This document shows, one piece after another, positions 63,619-64,000 of a DNA stretch of 64,000 nt (the stretch's first letter is position 1; each line of letters starts with the position of its first letter). Origin of the DNA: Chiua virens (taxonomy: Eukaryota > Basidiomycota > Agaricomycetes > Boletales > Boletaceae); NCBI GenBank assembly GCA_019787685.1, contig JAHNUO010000009.1, positions 806,001-870,000 on the forward strand. The letters run 5' to 3'. The notes beneath the pieces were generated by a model. The model saw only the letters and a program-made list of their open reading frames with translations, was not told where the DNA came from and searched no databases. Made by a program: the position numbers and the translations under genes.

Positions 63619-64000
63619 CTAACCACTGAGGGAGTATCCCACGTCACCCTTGACGCTGATCTGCATTTGGACCAACGCATCCAGCATCCTCTGCCCCACC
63701 TCGTCGAGCGTTTCCCGGAACTGCGGCTCCTTCATCCACTGCAGCCCATGCTGAAGCACGTTGCGCGCACGCGTTGACCCGCCGCGAATATCACCCATGG
63801 TCGCATGGAGCGTCGCGCGACGTTGACTTGTGTCATATGTGGCACAGTGCAGAATGTTCGAGTTGTAAAACACGGTTTCGCCGGCTGCAAGGCTGGGCGT
63901 CAGACATGGCTCCCTAGAGAGAAAGAGAGACTTGCGTTGGAGAGTCAGTCGAATGGCACCAGGCATGGCAAGCGGGTCTTGGGGTGGCTTGAGGGTCGTC
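63619..64000 (-). CDS. Phytanoyl-CoA dioxygenase-like protein, C-terminal part (truncated by window)
   Basis: The minus-strand frame is open from the window edge to TAG 63619. It reads DPLAMPGAIRLTLQRKSLF, PSLAAGETVFYNSNILHCAT (the second iron-ligand His), YDTSQRRATLHATMGDIRG (the Arg expected to bind 2-oxoglutarate) and RNVLQHGLQWMKEPQF. This is the end of the double-stranded beta-helix of Fe(II)/2-oxoglutarate dioxygenases of the phytanoyl-CoA type, which hydroxylate small molecules. The N-terminal half with the HxD ligands lies outside. The family call rests on this short stretch. Confidence 0.7.
   Translation of the reverse strand, partial: TTLKPPQDPLAMPGAIRLTLQRKSLFLSREPCLTPSLAAGETVFYNSNILHCATYDTSQRRATLHATMGDIRGGSTRARNVLQHGLQWMKEPQFRETLDEVGQRMLDALVQMQISVKGDVGYSLSG

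Overview
This window looks like nuclear DNA of a filamentous basidiomycete (Agaricomycetes). The evidence is genes broken by many 45-60 nt GT-AG introns, a five-exon histone H4, an AUR1-type inositol phosphorylceramide synthase, DUF6533-type membrane protein genes, a GH3-like gene and a Tf1/sushi-type chromovirus. A Rhizoctonia/Ceratobasidium-like source is my guess from gene style only. I see no bacterial, organellar or plasmid features, no tRNA or rRNA gene and no CRISPR array.

Region 1 (1-11.2 kb) is transposon-on-gene. A Myb/SANT-like gene is split by a complete hAT transposon (434-4125; 8-bp target duplication, 21-bp inverted ends, transposase with several premature stops). It is split again 167 bp further on by a 6.9-kb chromodomain Ty3/gypsy LTR retrotransposon (4293-11194). 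That element has two 432-bp LTRs about 98.6% alike, an 11-nt self-priming match between primer-binding site and predicted RNA 5' end, short pre-gag reading frames, gag with a zinc knuckle, a canonical -1 slippery heptamer, and a pol ending in a chromodomain. gag and pol both carry in-frame stops.

Region 2 (11.2-34.6 kb) is mostly decayed and duplicated. Three broken copies of a DUF6533-type membrane protein gene lie at 11.5-14.2, 22.6-25.0 and 30.0-33.8 kb. Copy A is split by a 1.1-kb fragment of an F-box gene whose full version lies at 37.1-38.8 kb. An oxidoreductase pseudogene at 28.6-29.8 kb has an intact-looking relative at 34.7-36.3 kb. Three apparently working genes sit among them: an AzgA-type purine permease, a small secreted expansin-like protein and a histidine-phosphatase-family enzyme. 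Several kilobases (14.2-15.8, 18.6-22.6 kb) hold nothing I can recognise.

Region 3 (34.6-64 kb) is gene-rich: oxidoreductase, F-box protein, a small membrane protein, a protein with HPSGFV repeats, a GH3-like acyl-adenylate enzyme with a truncated duplicate, septin, a TFIIIC subunit divergent from an MRM2-like rRNA methyltransferase, and histone H4. Next come three tandem O-acetylhomoserine sulfhydrylase genes with a small unknown gene between the second and third, then a TMT1/METTL7-like methyltransferase, AUR1, and the end of a phytanoyl-CoA dioxygenase-like gene cut by the window edge. The sulfhydrylase trio beside a possible thiol methyltransferase is the best candidate for a functional cluster (sulfide/methanethiol handling). 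The nested mobile elements hold the most detailed sequence-level biology.
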